Positions 8,251 to 23,610 of a DNA stretch of 64,000 nt are shown here, piece by piece (positions within the stretch are counted from its first letter, which is position 1; each line of letters opens with the position of its first letter). The notes below the pieces were generated by a model. The model was given only the letters and a program-made list of their open reading frames with translations, was not told the origin of the DNA and searched no databases. The stretch comes from Buttiauxella brennerae ATCC 51605 (GTDB taxonomy: Bacteria; Pseudomonadota; Gammaproteobacteria; Enterobacterales; Enterobacteriaceae). The stretch spans positions 214,508 to 278,507 of the forward strand of contig NZ_LXER01000029.1 in the NCBI RefSeq assembly GCF_001654925.1, written 5' to 3'. Both the position numbers and the translations under genes were made by a program.

Positions 8251-11200
8251 TCGCCCACATAGAAGGCGAACCTAGCCACAAGGTAGTGCGTACTGCTATT
8301 CACGCACTGGCCCGAATGCAACACCGTGGAGCAATCCTCGCCGATGGTAAAACCGGTGATGGTTGTGGCCTGCTGTTGCAAAAGCCTGACCGTTTCTTCC
8401 GAATCGTTGCGGAAGAGCGTGGCTGGCGTTTGGCAAAAAATTATGCCGTCGGCATGATTTTCTTAAACAAAGACGATGCACTGGCTAAAGCAAGCCGTCG
8501 TATCGTTGAAGAAGAGTTGCAAAACGAGACCCTGTCGATTGTTGGCTGGCGCGAAGTGCCAACTAACGAAGACGTACTCGGTGAAATCGCCCTCTCCTCA
8601 AAGCCTCGCATCGAACAAATTTTTGTTAATGCTCCGGCCGGCTGGCGCCCACGTGATATGGAACGTCGCCTGTTTATCGCCCGTCGCCGCATTGAGAAAC
8701 GTATCCAGGATAAAGACTTCTACGTTTGTAGTCTCTCCAACCTGGTTAACATCTATAAAGGTCTGTGTATGCCGGCAGATTTGCCGCGCTTTTACCTGGA
8801 CCTGGCGGACTTGCGCCTGGAATCGGCTATTTGCCTGTTCCACCAGCGTTTCTCCACCAACACCGTACCACGCTGGCCGCTGGCTCAGCCGTTCCGCTAC
8901 CTGGCACACAACGGTGAAATCAACACCATCACCGGTAACCGTCAGTGGGCGCGTGCGCGTACCTATAAATTCCAGACTCCGCTGATCCCAGATTTGCATG
9001 ACGCAGCGCCATTCGTGAACGAAACGGGTTCCGACTCAAGCTCAATGGATAACATGCTGGAACTGCTGCTGGCAGGCGGGATGGATATTGTTCGTGCCAT
9101 GCGTCTGTTAGTGCCACCAGCCTGGCAGAACAACCCGAACATGGACCCGGAGCTGCGCGCCTTCTTCGACTTTAACTCCATGCACATGGAGCCGTGGGAT
9201 GGTCCGGCCGGTATCGTTATGTCCGATGGGCGCTACGCCGCCTGTAACCTGGACCGTAACGGCCTGCGTCCGGCACGCTACGTTATCACCAAAGATAAGC
9301 TCATCACTTGTGCGTCTGAAGTCGGGATCTGGGATTACCAGCCTGATGAAGTCGTCGAGAAAGGTCGTGTAGGCCCTGGTGAGCTGATGGTAATCGATAC
9401 CCGTATCGGCCGTATTTTGCATTCAGCTGAAACGGATGGCGATCTGAAAAGCCGCCACCCGTATAAAGAGTGGATGGAAAATAACGTTCGCCGTCTGGTG
9501 CCGTTTGAAGATTTGCCAGATGAAGAAGTCGGTACACGAGAACTCGATGACGATACGCTGGCCAGTTTCCAGAAGCAGTTCAACTACAGCGTTGAAGAAC
9601 TGGATTCAGTGATTCGTGTGCTGGGTGAGAATGGCCAGGAGGCAGTCGGCTCAATGGGTGACGATACCCCATTTGCCGTGCTCTCAAGCCAACCGCGTAT
9701 CATTTATGACTACTTCCGTCAGCAGTTTGCGCAGGTAACCAACCCGCCAATCGATCCGCTGCGTGAAGCACATGTCATGTCGCTTGCGACCAGTATTGGC
9801 CGTGAAATGAACGTCTTCTGTGAAGCTGAAGGCCAGGCTCACCGCCTGAGCTTCAAATCGCCAATTCTGTTGTGGTCTGATTTCCAGCAGCTTACAACGC
9901 TTGAAGAAGAGCATTACCGCGCAGACACGCTGGACATCACTTACGATGCCGCCGCTCAGTCGCTGCACGAAACGGTTTGCGCACTGTGCGATGAAGCTGA
10001 ACGCATGGTTCGCAACGGTACGGTTCTGTTAGTGCTGTCTGACCGTAACATCGCGAAAGATCGCCTGCCGGTTCCTGCACCAATGGCAGTAGGTGCGATT
10101 CAGACTCGCCTGGTCGAGAAGAATCTGCGTTGCGATGCGAACATTATTGTCGAAACGGCAAGTGCGCGTGACCCGCACCACTTCGCTGTTCTGCTCGGCT
10201 TTGGCGCAACCGCAATCTACCCATACCTCGCTTATGAAACGTTGGCGAAGCTGGTTGATAACGGCGCTATCGAAAAATCTTACCGTGCAGTGATGCAAAA
10301 CTACCGCAACGGCATCAATAAAGGCCTGTACAAGATCATGTCCAAAATGGGCATCTCGACTATCGCCTCTTATCGTTGCTCGAAGCTGTTTGAAGCGGTC
10401 GGCCTGCATAAAGAAGTTTCTGAGCTGTGCTTCCAGGGCGTTGTCAGCCGTATTGGTGGTGCAGGTTTCAACGACTTCCAGCAAGACTTGCTGAATCTGT
10501 CCAAGCGCGCATGGTTAGCGCGTAAGCCGTTAGATCAAGGCGGCCAGCTGAAATATGTCCACGGTGGCGAATATCACGCTTATAACCCTGATGTGGTTCA
10601 GACGCTGCAAAAAGCGGTGAACAGCGGCGATTACAAAGACTACCAAGCGTACGCGAAGCTTGTAAACGAGCGCCCGGTGGCAACACTGCGCGATATGCTC
10701 GCACTCGATCCGCAAGGCGAAACGGTCAAAATTGAAGACGTGGAGCCAGCGACTGAACTGTACAAACGCTTTGATACTGCCGCGATGTCTATCGGTGCGT
10801 TAAGCCCGGAAGCACACGAATCTCTGGCAGAAGCGATGAACAGCATCGGTGGCAATTCCAACTCCGGTGAAGGTGGTGAAGACCCTGCGCGTTACGGCAC
10901 CAATAAAGTGTCCCGTATCAAACAGGTGGCTTCTGGCCGCTTCGGTGTGACCCCGGCTTACCTGGTGAACGCCGATGTTATCCAGATTAAAGTCGCTCAG
11001 GGTGCTAAGCCTGGCGAAGGTGGTCAGTTGCCGGGTGATAAGGTCACGCCGTATATTGCAAAACTGCGTTATTCCGTGCCTGGCGTTACGCTGATTTCGC
11101 CTCCGCCACACCACGACATTTACTCTATCGAAGATTTGGCGCAGCTGATTTTCGACCTGAAACAGGTCAACCCGAAGGCGATGATCTCTGTCAAACTGGT

Positions 11201-12659
11201 TTCCGAACCTGGCGTTGGCACCATCGCAACAGGTGTGGCGAAAGCCTATGCCGACCTGATTACTATCGCCGGTTACGACGGTGGTACCGGCGCAAGCCCG
11301 CTGTCATCAGTGAAATATGCGGGTTGCCCGTGGGAACTGGGTCTGGTGGAAACACAACAGGCACTGGTTGCCAACGGCCTGCGTCATAAGATTCGCCTGC
11401 AAGTTGATGGCGGCCTGAAAACGGGCTTAGACATCATCAAGGCCGCGATTCTTGGCGCTGAAAGCTTTGGTTTCGGTACCGGTCCAATGGTCGCATTGGG
11501 TTGTAAATACCTGCGTATTTGCCACCTGAATAACTGCGCAACCGGTGTTGCAACTCAGGATGAAAAACTGCGTAAAAACCACTATCACGGCCTGCCATTC
11601 AAAGTGACAAACTACTTTGAATTCATTGCCCGTGAAACACGTGAGTTGATGGCGCAGTTAGGCGTGAAGCGCCTGGTTGACTTGATTGGCCGTACCGAAC
11701 TGCTCAAAGAGCTGGAGGGTTTCACTGCCAAACAACAAAACCTGGATCTGTCTAACCTGCTGAAAACGGCTGAGCCTATGCCGGGCAAAGCAGTGTACTG
11801 GACCGAAACGAACCCGCCGTTTGATAAAGGTGACCTGAACGCTCAACTGCTCGCTCAGGCGAAACAGTATGTGGATGACAAACAGAGCAAAACGTTCTGG
11901 TTTGATATCCGCAACACCGACCGTTCTGTCGGCGCTACGCTGTCTGGTTATATCGCACAGCATAACGGTGACCAGGGTCTGGCTGCCGATCCGATTAAAG
12001 CGCATTTCAGCGGTACTGCCGGGCAGAGTTTCGGCGTGTGGAATGCCGGTGGCGTTGAACTGCACTTGACTGGCGATGCCAACGACTACGTCGGCAAAGG
12101 TATGGCAGGCGGTTTAATCTCGTTGCGTCCTCCGGTGGGCTCCGCCTTCCGCAGCCACGAAGCGACCATCATCGGTAACACCTGTTTGTACGGTGCAACA
12201 GGCGGCAAACTTTATGCTGCTGGCCGTGCGGGTGAGCGTTTCGCAGTGCGTAACTCCGGTGCTATTACCGTTGTTGAAGGCATTGGCGATAACGGTTGTG
12301 AATACATGACTGGCGGTATCGTCTGCGTCATCGGTAAAACAGGGGTGAACTTCGGTGCGGGTATGACCGGTGGTTTCGCTTACGTGCTGGATGAAGACGG
12401 TGATTTCCGTAAACGCGTTAACCCTGAGCTGGTTGAGCTTATCAATGTTGAAGAACTGGCCATCCACGAAGAACACCTGCGCGGTATGATTACCGAGCAT
12501 GTGCAACTGACGGGTTCCCAGCGCGGTGAAGAAATTCTGGCTAACTGGCCGGCATTTGCCCCGAAATTCACGTTGGTTAAACCTAAGTCCAGTGATGTCA
12601 AAGCATTGTTGGGTCACCGTAGTCGCTCTGCAGCAGAGCTGCGGGTACAGGCGCAGTAA
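8202..12659 (+). CDS. gltB: Glutamate synthase [NADPH] large chain
   Basis: GltB transfers the amide of glutamine to 2-oxoglutarate, giving two glutamates. The precursor is 1485 residues. The first 11 residues are a propeptide removed to expose catalytic Cys12 ([10 protein letters not shown]). Next come the N-terminal glutaminase domain, a central domain, the FMN-binding synthase domain ([15 protein letters not shown] region), the iron-sulfur segment [16 protein letters not shown] with its three cysteines, and a C-terminal glycine-rich beta-helix. ATG 8202 is chosen because it gives the known propeptide and has GGGGAGG upstream; an E. coli style N-terminal extension would be out of frame here. 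gltD follows after 9 bases. Confidence 0.98.
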   Translation: MLYDKSLEKDNCGFGLIAHIEGEPSHKVVRTAIHALARMQHRGAILADGKTGDGCGLLLQKPDRFFRIVAEERGWRLAKNYAVGMIFLNKDDALAKASRRIVEEELQNETLSIVGWREVPTNEDVLGEIALSSKPRIEQIFVNAPAGWRPRDMERRLFIARRRIEKRIQDKDFYVCSLSNLVNIYKGLCMPADLPRFYLDLADLRLESAICLFHQRFSTNTVPRWPLAQPFRYLAHNGEINTITGNRQWARARTYKFQTPLIPDLHDAAPFVNETGSDSSSMDNMLELLLAGGMDIVRAMRLLVPPAWQNNPNMDPELRAFFDFNSMHMEPWDGPAGIVMSDGRYAACNLDRNGLRPARYVITKDKLITCASEVGIWDYQPDEVVEKGRVGPGELMVIDTRIGRILHSAETDGDLKSRHPYKEWMENNVRRLVPFEDLPDEEVGTRELDDDTLASFQKQFNYSVEELDSVIRVLGENGQEAVGSMGDDTPFAVLSSQPRIIYDYFRQQFAQVTNPPIDPLREAHVMSLATSIGREMNVFCEAEGQAHRLSFKSPILLWSDFQQLTTLEEEHYRADTLDITYDAAAQSLHETVCALCDEAERMVRNGTVLLVLSDRNIAKDRLPVPAPMAVGAIQTRLVEKNLRCDANIIVETASARDPHHFAVLLGFGATAIYPYLAYETLAKLVDNGAIEKSYRAVMQNYRNGINKGLYKIMSKMGISTIASYRCSKLFEAVGLHKEVSELCFQGVVSRIGGAGFNDFQQDLLNLSKRAWLARKPLDQGGQLKYVHGGEYHAYNPDVVQTLQKAVNSGDYKDYQAYAKLVNERPVATLRDMLALDPQGETVKIEDVEPATELYKRFDTAAMSIGALSPEAHESLAEAMNSIGGNSNSGEGGEDPARYGTNKVSRIKQVASGRFGVTPAYLVNADVIQIKVAQGAKPGEGGQLPGDKVTPYIAKLRYSVPGVTLISPPPHHDIYSIEDLAQLIFDLKQVNPKAMISVKLVSEPGVGTIATGVAKAYADLITIAGYDGGTGASPLSSVKYAGCPWELGLVETQQALVANGLRHKIRLQVDGGLKTGLDIIKAAILGAESFGFGTGPMVALGCKYLRICHLNNCATGVATQDEKLRKNHYHGLPFKVTNYFEFIARETRELMAQLGVKRLVDLIGRTELLKELEGFTAKQQNLDLSNLLKTAEPMPGKAVYWTETNPPFDKGDLNAQLLAQAKQYVDDKQSKTFWFDIRNTDRSVGATLSGYIAQHNGDQGLAADPIKAHFSGTAGQSFGVWNAGGVELHLTGDANDYVGKGMAGGLISLRPPVGSAFRSHEATIIGNTCLYGATGGKLYAAGRAGERFAVRNSGAITVVEGIGDNGCEYMTGGIVCVIGKTGVNFGAGMTGGFAYVLDEDGDFRKRVNPELVELINVEELAIHEEHLRGMITEHVQLTGSQRGEEILANWPAFAPKFTLVKPKSSDVKALLGHRSRSAAELRVQAQ

Positions 12660-14087
<1,428 letters not shown>

Positions 14088-14102
14088 CGAACCGCCGATG
14101 TT

Positions 14103-14137
14103 AAAAAGCCCGGTGATGTTCATATCACCGGGCTTTT

Positions 14138-14139
<2 letters not shown>
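14103..14139. terminator. Bidirectional terminator between gltD and nanQ
   Basis: A 10-base-pair perfect stem (14108-14117 with 14124-14133) has a 6-base loop, with T6 after it on the plus strand and A5 before it. It serves both converging operons; the nanQ stop codon begins at 14138-14140. Confidence 0.93.
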
Positions 14140-15473
<1,334 letters not shown>

Positions 15474-15477
<4 letters not shown>

Positions 15478-16163
15478 TTAACCGCCTTTGTCAGCGCATC
15501 CTGATACCACTGGCAAATGTGCTCCAGACGCGTAATGGCAGAGCCAACGGTCACCGCCCATGCACCATGCTTCATAGCCTGCGCCGCCCATTCTGGCGAG
15601 TTATAACGGCCTTCTGCAATGACACGACAACCTTCATCGCTTAACGCCCGCACTAACGCAAGGTCAGGCTCATTGGGCGTGTGTGCCGTTAGATAACCAG
15701 ACAGCGTGGTGCCTATCAGTTCAGCCCCCTGCCGCTGGCAATAGAAACCGTCCTGAACCGAAGAACAATCTGCCATCGCCAACAAATCGTGTTGATGAAT
15801 ACGTGCCAACAGTTCACTGACTGGCACCGGGCGCACCCGATCGGTGCCATCAAAAGCGATGATATTCGCCCCGGCTTGCGCCAGGGCATCAACATCTTCG
15901 AGAAATGGCGTAATTCGCACCGGCGAATCGGGAAGATCGCGTTTGATAATGCCGATAATCGGCAGTGAAACTAGCGCCCGCGTGGCTTTCAGATTCTCTA
16001 TACCTTCGATACGTAGCGCGACAGCACCCGCTTGTTCCGCCGCAAGCGCCATAGCCGCAACGATTTCAGGCTTATCAAGTGGGCTTGCAGGAACCGGCTG
16101 GCAGGAGACAATCAGGCCGCCTGCCACTTCTATCTGCCGGGACATTTTTTCAATCAGTGACAT
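15474..16163 (-). CDS. nanE: N-acetylmannosamine-6-phosphate 2-epimerase
   Basis: NanE (229 residues) converts ManNAc-6-P to GlcNAc-6-P, feeding the nagA/nagB route. It is a TIM-barrel protein; [12 protein letters not shown] and [13 protein letters not shown] are family segments. It begins one base after the nanT stop and overlaps nanK by 4 bases. Confidence 0.95.
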
Positions 16164-16164
16164 A

Positions 16165-17649
16165 TCAGTTCCCTATCAATTTAGTCTTGTGGCTACCCGA
16201 AACGACCGCCCCACTGAATGGTTTGCCGTCAATGGCGTCGTGAGTACGTACCGCTTCTGGATGGATCCAACGCTGGATACGTGATGGCATATCCAGGCCA
16301 ATCAACAGGATGACCACAAACGTCAGGCTGAACGACAGTGATGCCAGCGCCGTCCCTAAATCAAGGCGCTGAGCGATAGTCGCGCCAATCACCGGAGCCA
16401 GTGCGCCACCGAGCGCGCCGACGTTATAGGTAAAGCCAAGACCTGCGGCACGCTGTTCGGTATCGAAATAACCGCCGATAAGCTTAGGCAATATTCCCGA
16501 AATCCCCTGCCCCAACATTTGTTGTAAGAACAGCAGCAGGCCCAGCACCCAAATGTTGCCGCCACCAATTGCGAATACCGGAATAATTAGCAGTTGTGAT
16601 GCCAGCAGGCTGCAGACATAGGCTTTGCGCGTCCCTAGCCAGTCGCCCAGGAAGCCACCCACACAGCAGCCGACTGCGGCACCAAATCCACTAAAGAACA
16701 GAACATGAGCCACCGTTGCAGGGTCGTAGGCCAGTTCAGTTTTCAGATAAGTGGGCAGTAACGCCTGAATCGGCCAGGAGTAGAGGAAGGCGAAGAACAC
16801 GACGATCATCAACGTGACACCTGTCGGCCAGCGTTTGCCACTACTTTGCACCATAAAGCTAATGAAGATGGCCGCACAAATCAGGCCGAGAACTGCAATC
16901 AGTAGTGCATTGCCAAGGTTACCGGCAAAGCAGAAGTAAAGTGCCGCTGCGACGACTATCGTCAGGCCAATATTGATAAGCCGGTGTTCGCCGCGATACA
17001 GAATATCCACCATGGTTTTGGTTGGCTTTTTATCGGCAAACTTCTCTTTCCAGTCTTCTGCTTCGGGGATATTTTTACGCAGCCAGAGCGCGAAAATAAT
17101 GGGTAAAATGCCGATGAAGAACAGTGCACGCCAGCCCCAGACAGGCACCACTACGCTATACACTTGAGCGGCGATTACCGCCCCAACAGAAAAGCCGGAG
17201 ATCAGAAAACCACTCGCTTTATTCCGCATCTGCTTCGGCCAGCTTTCGATAACATAAGTAGCGCTTGAACCGTACTCACCCGCCATTCCCATGCCAATCA
17301 GCAGTCGGGCAAAGAACATGGTGGTAAAACCTGGGGCAAAACCGCAGGCCAGCGTGCCGAAAGAAAACAGCACGATACTGGTGATCATCGCCAGTTTGCG
17401 GCCATAGCGGTCGCCCATTGCCCCTAAAACCAGGCCACCAAACCAGCGCGAGATAAATGCAGCCGAGATTAAACTCGCGGCCTGAATGGTCGTCAGGCCA
17501 AATTCACTCTGAATTTCAGTCAGTACTAACGCTATTAAGACAAAATCAAAACCATCCAGTAAGTAGCCAATCCAGGCTGCCGAAAACGCTTTCCATTGCG
17601 GTTTGGTAAGATGGCGATACCACGGGATCTGTTGGGTAGTGTTATTCAT
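16165..17649 (-). CDS. nanT: Sialic acid:proton symporter
   Basis: NanT (494 residues) is an inner-membrane major facilitator that imports N-acetylneuraminate with protons. It has the MFS signature [13 protein letters not shown] after the second helix and [16 protein letters not shown]. It carries the extra central hydrophobic segments typical of NanT, which has 14 rather than 12 helices. It lies between nanA and nanE with an 86-base gap to nanA in which no clear terminator is visible. Confidence 0.96.
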   Translation of the reverse strand: MNNTTQQIPWYRHLTKPQWKAFSAAWIGYLLDGFDFVLIALVLTEIQSEFGLTTIQAASLISAAFISRWFGGLVLGAMGDRYGRKLAMITSIVLFSFGTLACGFAPGFTTMFFARLLIGMGMAGEYGSSATYVIESWPKQMRNKASGFLISGFSVGAVIAAQVYSVVVPVWGWRALFFIGILPIIFALWLRKNIPEAEDWKEKFADKKPTKTMVDILYRGEHRLINIGLTIVVAAALYFCFAGNLGNALLIAVLGLICAAIFISFMVQSSGKRWPTGVTLMIVVFFAFLYSWPIQALLPTYLKTELAYDPATVAHVLFFSGFGAAVGCCVGGFLGDWLGTRKAYVCSLLASQLLIIPVFAIGGGNIWVLGLLLFLQQMLGQGISGILPKLIGGYFDTEQRAAGLGFTYNVGALGGALAPVIGATIAQRLDLGTALASLSFSLTFVVILLIGLDMPSRIQRWIHPEAVRTHDAIDGKPFSGAVVSGSHKTKLIGN

Positions 17650-17735
17650 AAAGCACTCCCGGTGCGGGTTTGTGAAAACCCGCCCATTGGTTAGATTAGG
17701 TATTAGCGATACTGGCGTTCAGCATCATTTATTAT

Positions 17736-18635
17736 TCAGAACGTTGCACGCTCGCTCTGCAGCTGTTTTGCCAGCGCTTTCAGCTCCGGCAGATATTGCT
17801 CATCAACCGGGGAAAACGGCTTACGGCACAGCGGTACCGCTACCACATCCATATAGTGCAGCAGGGTTTTCAGTCCACGGAAAACGCCCACTTTGATCAA
17901 CAGATCAATGACTTTATTACATTCGCTTTGTAGATGGCTTGCGCGCTGCATATCCCCTTCGAGCACCGCTTGCTTGATGGCGAGGTAACGCCAGCCCATC
18001 ACGTTGTAAGTGCTACCAATGCCGCCATCGGCACCTGCCACAAGGCCTGATGCGAAGATCTCGTCATAACCGTTATAGAGCACCAGATCAGGATGTGCAC
18101 GGCGGATCTGCTCCATCTGATAAAGATCGCCGGAGGTTTGTTTTAATGCGCCCACTCCCGGCAAGTTGATAAGAGTACCAATCTGCTCAAGCGTCAGTTT
18201 CACGCCACTCAACGCAGGGATGTTGTAAACCACCATCGGCAAACCGCCGGATGAATCAATCACGGCGCGGTAATGGTCGCAATGTTCGTTAAAGCTGAAT
18301 GGGTAGTAGAAAGGTGTCACTGCGGAGACGGCATCAAATCCGTAACGGTGTGCAGCACTCGCCAGCGCCTGGCTTTCATGGGTGCTGATACTACCGACAT
18401 GGGCAATTAAGGTCACTTTACCTTTAGCCTCTTCCGCGACGATTTCCAGCACCTGTTCACGTTCCTGTGAACTTTGCAGGAAGGCTTCCCCGGTTGAGCC
18501 GCCGACGTAAAGGCCATCAACCCCCTGCTCAATATTGAAACGAACCAGGCGCCGTAAGCTTTCGGTGTCTATCTGCTGTTGCTGATTAAATGGAGTAAGC
18601 AGTGCGGGCATCACACCGCGAAGATTCTGTTTCAT
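17736..18635 (-). CDS. nanA: N-acetylneuraminate lyase
   Basis: NanA (299 residues) cleaves N-acetylneuraminate to ManNAc and pyruvate by a class I aldolase mechanism. The Schiff-base lysine is Lys165 (GALKQTSGD) and the partner tyrosine is Tyr137 (VVYNIP). The substrate loop is [10 protein letters not shown]. It is the first gene of the nanATEKQ operon, behind the NanR operator at 18673-18695. Confidence 0.97.
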   Translation of the reverse strand: MKQNLRGVMPALLTPFNQQQQIDTESLRRLVRFNIEQGVDGLYVGGSTGEAFLQSSQEREQVLEIVAEEAKGKVTLIAHVGSISTHESQALASAAHRYGFDAVSAVTPFYYPFSFNEHCDHYRAVIDSSGGLPMVVYNIPALSGVKLTLEQIGTLINLPGVGALKQTSGDLYQMEQIRRAHPDLVLYNGYDEIFASGLVAGADGGIGSTYNVMGWRYLAIKQAVLEGDMQRASHLQSECNKVIDLLIKVGVFRGLKTLLHYMDVVAVPLCRKPFSPVDEQYLPELKALAKQLQSERATF

Positions 18636-18672
18636 AAATGCCTCTGTGTTGTCTGGTTTCTGGAGTTAACGA

Positions 18673-18695
18673 TATACCTTTATACCTGTTATACC
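18673..18695 (-). promoter_or_regulatory. NanR operator, three GGTATA repeats
   Basis: On the minus strand three direct GGTATA repeats are separated by 3 and 2 bases (18690-18695, 18681-18686, 18673-18678). This is the arrangement I recall for the E. coli nanA operator, where NanR binds as multiple dimers and is released by N-acetylneuraminate. It lies 38 bases upstream of the nanA start codon. Confidence 0.92.
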
Positions 18696-18816
18696 AGATC
18701 AAAAACTAAACACCACAGCGCGGAGAGCTAAGAATGCGATCCTGTTCATACGAAATTATGATGGGTATGCAGACGTTACCGGCAAAGACGTGCGCGGGAT
18801 CGCAGATTAATGCAGG

Positions 18817-19599
18817 TTATTTTTTCGCTGTGCGTTTGCGTGGTGCGGGATAGTAAGAGGCAAATACACTTTTCAGGTGCGCTTTCAGGGCTGCGTCAGC
18901 CGCATCAGGATCACGAGCCTGGATCGCGTTATAGATGTCGATATGCTGTTGGTAGCTAACCGTATTGTGGGCGAGAAGAACATCCTGCGAAACCGCGGGA
19001 CGCGCGGCAATCAGCCAATCGAGCAATGCGACATGCACCGCCATGAAGATCGGGTTATTGGGGATCTCGGCCAGCTCGCGGTGGAATTCAATATCGGATC
19101 GAATAAACAGATCGTTGTCATCCAGCGCCTGATTGTTCATCTCCAGCGCTTTTCCAAGACGGGCGATTTGCTCATCTGTGGCAAATTCCGCAGCGTAGCG
19201 GACCAGGCTTGATTCAAAGAACATGCGCAGTTGCTCGAAGTGCGCAATGCCGCCAGGCCGTGCGAGGAAGTCTTTCGCGACGCCAGATAACTCACCAATT
19301 ATGGTGTCTGCGGAAGGGCGCGAAACGCGGGCACGTTCGCCATTACTGATTTGCACCAGCCCTTTGCGTTTGAGCGCAGCCAGTGCTTCACGCACCGAAG
19401 GGCGACCAACATTGAAAAAAGCCATCAGTTCACGTTCAGAAGGCAACTGCTCACCTTCGGCAAACTCACGTCGGCGAATCATCTGCTCGAGCTCTTCTTC
19501 CACCATTTCTGAGAGTTTTTTACGCGCAAGCGGGCGACGTCGCATCGTATGGCCGATGGTTTCAGTCGTCTCAGGTGGCTGCTCGTCAAATGTGCTCAT
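18817..19599 (-). CDS. nanR: GntR-family repressor of sialic acid genes
   Basis: NanR (260 residues) is a FadR-type GntR regulator. The N-terminal winged helix contains [30 protein letters not shown] (a long helix-turn-helix match, key residues R and E conserved). The C-terminal FCD domain includes [10 protein letters not shown] and HIDIYNAIQ with the metal-ligand histidines. The first 20 residues differ from E. coli NanR. It is transcribed in the same direction as nanA, 181 bases upstream. dcuD, which follows nanR in E. coli, is absent; sspB is next. Confidence 0.95.
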   Translation of the reverse strand: MSTFDEQPPETTETIGHTMRRRPLARKKLSEMVEEELEQMIRRREFAEGEQLPSERELMAFFNVGRPSVREALAALKRKGLVQISNGERARVSRPSADTIIGELSGVAKDFLARPGGIAHFEQLRMFFESSLVRYAAEFATDEQIARLGKALEMNNQALDDNDLFIRSDIEFHRELAEIPNNPIFMAVHVALLDWLIAARPAVSQDVLLAHNTVSYQQHIDIYNAIQARDPDAADAALKAHLKSVFASYYPAPRKRTAKK

Positions 19600-19715
19600 C
19601 GCGTCAGAATTGGCCGTTTAATGGAAGGAAGATCGCAAATAATATTGTCGAATCATAACACAGCAATTCGTGGCTGACGTAAAGATGCCGTCCGCATGTT
19701 TATTTTAGGCAAGAA

Positions 19716-19739
19716 AAAGCCAGTCATCAGACTGGCTTT
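19716..19739 (-). terminator. Terminator of sspAB
   Basis: A 10-base-pair stem (19716-19725 with 19730-19739) has a 4-base loop. Read on the minus strand it ends in a T-run (TTTTTCTT), just downstream of sspB. Confidence 0.88.
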
Positions 19740-19763
19740 CGATTCCCGATTAACGCTCGCGAG

Positions 19764-20261
19764 TTACTTCACTACGCGCAGAGCTGGACGTCCACCACGT
19801 GGAGGTGGCTCGTCATCCGGACCGTTGTCATCTTCATCATGATCGGGGCGTGAGCCGTCGATCACTTGCATGACCATTTCTGAATCAGACGGCAACTGCT
19901 CAATATTGTTATGACTTTCACCATCTTCGTCATAGTTGGCTTCTGGCTCGAACATGGTGCCAGCACCATTTTCTCGAGCATAGATAGCCAGAACCGCAGC
20001 CATAGGAACAAATACCTGGCGTGGAACGCCACCGAAGCGCGCATTAAAGCGCACATCGCTGTTGGACAATTCCAGGTTTCCTACAGCACGTGGGGCAATA
20101 TTCAGGACAATTTGCCCGTCACGCGCATATTCCATCGGTACATGCACGCCTGGCAATGTCACATCCACCACCAGGTGCGGAGTGAGCTGGTTATCCAATA
20201 ACCACTCGTAAAAAGCACGGAGCAGATATGGACGACGTGGTGACAATTGCGACATATCCAT
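19764..20261 (-). CDS. sspB: ClpXP adaptor, stringent starvation protein B
   Basis: SspB (165 residues) binds ssrA-tagged peptides and delivers them to ClpXP. The start at 20261 gives MDMSQLSPRRPYLL, matching the family; an upstream in-frame TTG at 20264 is rejected. The N-terminal domain binds the tag. After an acidic flexible linker (DHDEDDNGPDDE) comes the ClpX-binding tail GGRPALRVVK. The linker differs from E. coli. It follows sspA after 3 bases. Confidence 0.97.
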   Translation of the reverse strand: MDMSQLSPRRPYLLRAFYEWLLDNQLTPHLVVDVTLPGVHVPMEYARDGQIVLNIAPRAVGNLELSNSDVRFNARFGGVPRQVFVPMAAVLAIYARENGAGTMFEPEANYDEDGESHNNIEQLPSDSEMVMQVIDGSRPDHDEDDNGPDDEPPPRGGRPALRVVK

Positions 20262-20264
20262 CAA

Positions 20265-20906
20265 TTAGCCCCGGGTCTGCAGACGCATTTCGCGCTCAGG
20301 TTCGGTCAGAGAAGCCAGGAATGAATCTCGTTCAAATACGCGAGTCATGTAGCCTTTCATCTCTTTAGAACCCGCGCCTGTCAGCTCGATACCCATTTGT
20401 GGCAAACGCCACAGCAGAGGTGCCAGGTAGCAATCTACCAGACTGAACTCATCACTCAGGAAGAAAGGTTTCTGAGTAAATACAGGTGCGATTGCCAGCA
20501 ACTCTTCACGCAATTGCTTACGTGCAGCGTCAGCTTCTTGAGCAGAACCACTCATCACGATATGCATCAGGGAGTACCAGTCTTTCTGGATACGATGCAT
20601 GTACAGGCGACTTTCACCACGTGCAACCGGGTAAACCGGCATTAATGGTGGGTGCGGGAAACGCTCATCAAGATATTCCATGATGATGCGGGATTCCCAC
20701 AGGGTAAGTTCGCGGTCAACCAGGGTCGGTACGCTGTGATTTGGGTTGAGGTCAATCAGATCCTGAGGCAGGTTATCCGTTTCCACATGCTCAATTTCAA
20801 CGCTAACACCTTTTTCAGCCAGGACGATACGAACCTGGTGGCTATAGATGTCAGTAGGACCGGAAAACAGCGTCATCACCGAACGTTTGTTGGCAGCGAC
20901 AGCCAT
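20265..20906 (-). CDS. sspA: Stringent starvation protein A
   Basis: SspA (213 residues) has a glutathione-transferase fold but no transferase activity. It binds RNA polymerase, affects H-NS levels and stationary-phase acid tolerance, and activates phage P1 late genes. The start at 20906 gives MAVAANKRSVMTLFSG with an AGGT-type site upstream; an upstream in-frame start would add 17 unrelated residues. The surface pocket segment PHPPLMPVYPVARG is conserved. It forms an operon with sspB. Confidence 0.96.
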   Translation of the reverse strand: MAVAANKRSVMTLFSGPTDIYSHQVRIVLAEKGVSVEIEHVETDNLPQDLIDLNPNHSVPTLVDRELTLWESRIIMEYLDERFPHPPLMPVYPVARGESRLYMHRIQKDWYSLMHIVMSGSAQEADAARKQLREELLAIAPVFTQKPFFLSDEFSLVDCYLAPLLWRLPQMGIELTGAGSKEMKGYMTRVFERDSFLASLTEPEREMRLQTRG

Positions 20907-21226
20907 GAAAACCTCCAAGTTTATCAGAAAATTACTGCTAATAGCCGCAAGCGGCAACTAACCTGACCGTTTGATACCCAACGACGCCGTAACACCATCA
21001 GTTGCCAGAAAACGAGGCGAAAACAAACTGATGCCGACATGCGGGCAGAAAATTGTTTGATAGTTTACCAGATTTTACGGGTTTTGTGGGGGATGGATCT
21101 GGGATTAGCCTGAAAAGCCAGTACTATCATAATGTTAGCATCAATAAATATAATTTTCAGGCATAAAAAAACCCGGTACAGGACCGGGTTTTTTCGCAAA
21201 TTGTATTCTGCAAAAGCAGAGGACAA
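20907..21226. other. sspA-rpsI intergenic region
   Basis: This 320-base gap lies between two minus-strand genes. It contains the rpsI terminator (21165-21195) and, nearer sspA, the sspA promoter region. I see no clear -10/-35 pair and no small gene. Confidence 0.6.
21165..21195 (-). terminator. Terminator of rplM-rpsI
   Basis: A stem at 21171-21177 with 21183-21189, loop of 5, is flanked by A6 on the left and T5 on the right. On the minus strand it reads as a strong terminator just after rpsI. Confidence 0.9.
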
Positions 21227-22098
<872 letters not shown>

Positions 22099-22227
22099 TC
22101 ACCCAAACGTTTAAAATCAGTTCAAGGTTCACACGACAAAGTCCGGCAAACCTACCCCTTCGAATAGCCAATGCCAGCACGACCAAGTTTCGGGAAAAAA
22201 ACTTTGGTTGTAACGTGGGGTCGCAAG

Positions 22228-22257
22228 ATTATAGGGAAGTCGCCCCTAAAGGTCGAA
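22228..22257 (-). promoter_or_regulatory. rplM-rpsI promoter
   Basis: On the minus strand TTCGAC (22252-22257) and TATAAT (22228-22233) are separated by 18 bases. A GC-rich discriminator follows, typical of promoters under stringent control. Transcription should start near 22221. Confidence 0.75.
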
Positions 22258-22311
22258 CCTTTTTGTCGTTTTTGTCTCACTTTATAGTCAGCCTCAGCTG
22301 CGCATTGCCGT

Positions 22312-23430
22312 TTAAGGCATATGTTGCAACCGCAAATATTCTTCACTTTGCATTTCCTGCAGGCGCGACAGGCAGCGCTGGAACTCAAAGCGCAGCCTTT
22401 CCCCCTGGTAAATCTCAAACAGCGAAACTTGTGCTGAAACCACTAATTTAACGTGGCGTTCGTAAAACTCATCGACCAGTGCAATGAATCGTCGCGCTTC
22501 ATTTTCATTGCGAGTGTTCATGACTGGCACGTTAAACAACATCACGGTATGAAAGAGGCGTGATAGTGCAATGTAATCATGCTGGCTACGGGCATCAACG
22601 CACAGGGTATTAAAATCTACCGCCAGCGTCTGATTCACCAGGCCGAGCGTCGCAAGCGGGCGGTGGTTAATCTCCAGTACCGGCTCGCCTTCCCTAACAG
22701 CCCCGGCAAGTGCTGCATAGAGTTTTTCCATCTGCCGCGCGGTTTCGTCGTTTAACGGCGAAAGCCAGAGATGAGCTTGAGTCAGGGTTCTTAAACGGTA
22801 ATCAATACCTGCATCCACGTTCATCACTTCACAATGGCGCTTGATGGCTTCAATCGCAGGGATAAATCGCGGCCTCTGCAAACCATTACGGTACAGCTCA
22901 TCTGGCGGGATATTTGACGTCGCCACCAGCGTAATTCCGCGTGCGAAAAGTGCCTGCATTAATGTGCCAAGCAGCATTGCATCGGTGATATCCGACACAA
23001 AAAACTCATCAAAACAGAGAATATCCGTTTGAGCTTTGAAGCGGTCGGCAATCAACTCTAGCGGATCGGTTTGCCCTTGCAGATCGGCCAGCTCCTCATG
23101 AACCCGCAACATGAAACGATGGAAATGCAGCCGCAGCTTGCGCTCACCAGGCAGACTCTGAAAAAACATGTCCATCAGCCAGGTTTTCCCTCGCCCTACT
23201 CCACCCCACATATATAAGCCACGGGCGGGTTCCTGATTTGCACAAGCGCTGCGTTTACCAAAGAGTTTGCCGAAGAAACCAACATTTGCGGGCGCAGCAG
23301 GCATTTGGCTGCTTAATGCCTGCCAGATAGCATCGAGCCGGGCCACGGCCTCACGCTGAACGTCATCAGGTTGATAACTGCCTTCAGCCAGGGCTTGTTG
23401 GTAGCGCAATGCAGGGGAGAGATTTTGCAT
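22312..23430 (-). CDS. zapE: Cell division ATPase ZapE
   Basis: ZapE (YhcM, 372 residues) is an AFG1-like AAA+ ATPase that acts at the Z-ring late in constriction and under stress. Walker A is GGVGRGKT at 76-83 and Walker B is ILCFDEFFVSD with Asp141-Glu142. The region after residue 40 is shorter and different from E. coli. It is divergent from zapG. Confidence 0.95.
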   Translation of the reverse strand: MQNLSPALRYQQALAEGSYQPDDVQREAVARLDAIWQALSSQMPAAPANVGFFGKLFGKRSACANQEPARGLYMWGGVGRGKTWLMDMFFQSLPGERKLRLHFHRFMLRVHEELADLQGQTDPLELIADRFKAQTDILCFDEFFVSDITDAMLLGTLMQALFARGITLVATSNIPPDELYRNGLQRPRFIPAIEAIKRHCEVMNVDAGIDYRLRTLTQAHLWLSPLNDETARQMEKLYAALAGAVREGEPVLEINHRPLATLGLVNQTLAVDFNTLCVDARSQHDYIALSRLFHTVMLFNVPVMNTRNENEARRFIALVDEFYERHVKLVVSAQVSLFEIYQGERLRFEFQRCLSRLQEMQSEEYLRLQHMP

Positions 23431-23610
23431 GGTATTATGGTATTCCCTTAAAAATCGGATTGCCGTTTACTTAGTACTCAAAAAAGGACGGTTGTCGAAA
23501 AAAAGGCCGTTCTACCCTAAGCGATGCTGCGTCAGGATTCCACTTCTCTTAGGTTAACGGTTATAGTGGCTACATTACCCTACGGAAACACAATACAACG
23601 GGAGAAGTTC

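Noticed and set aside
10029..10484. Long antisense frames within gltB, for example 151 codons here
   Set aside because: They follow from gltB codon usage; no ribosome binding site or family features support them.
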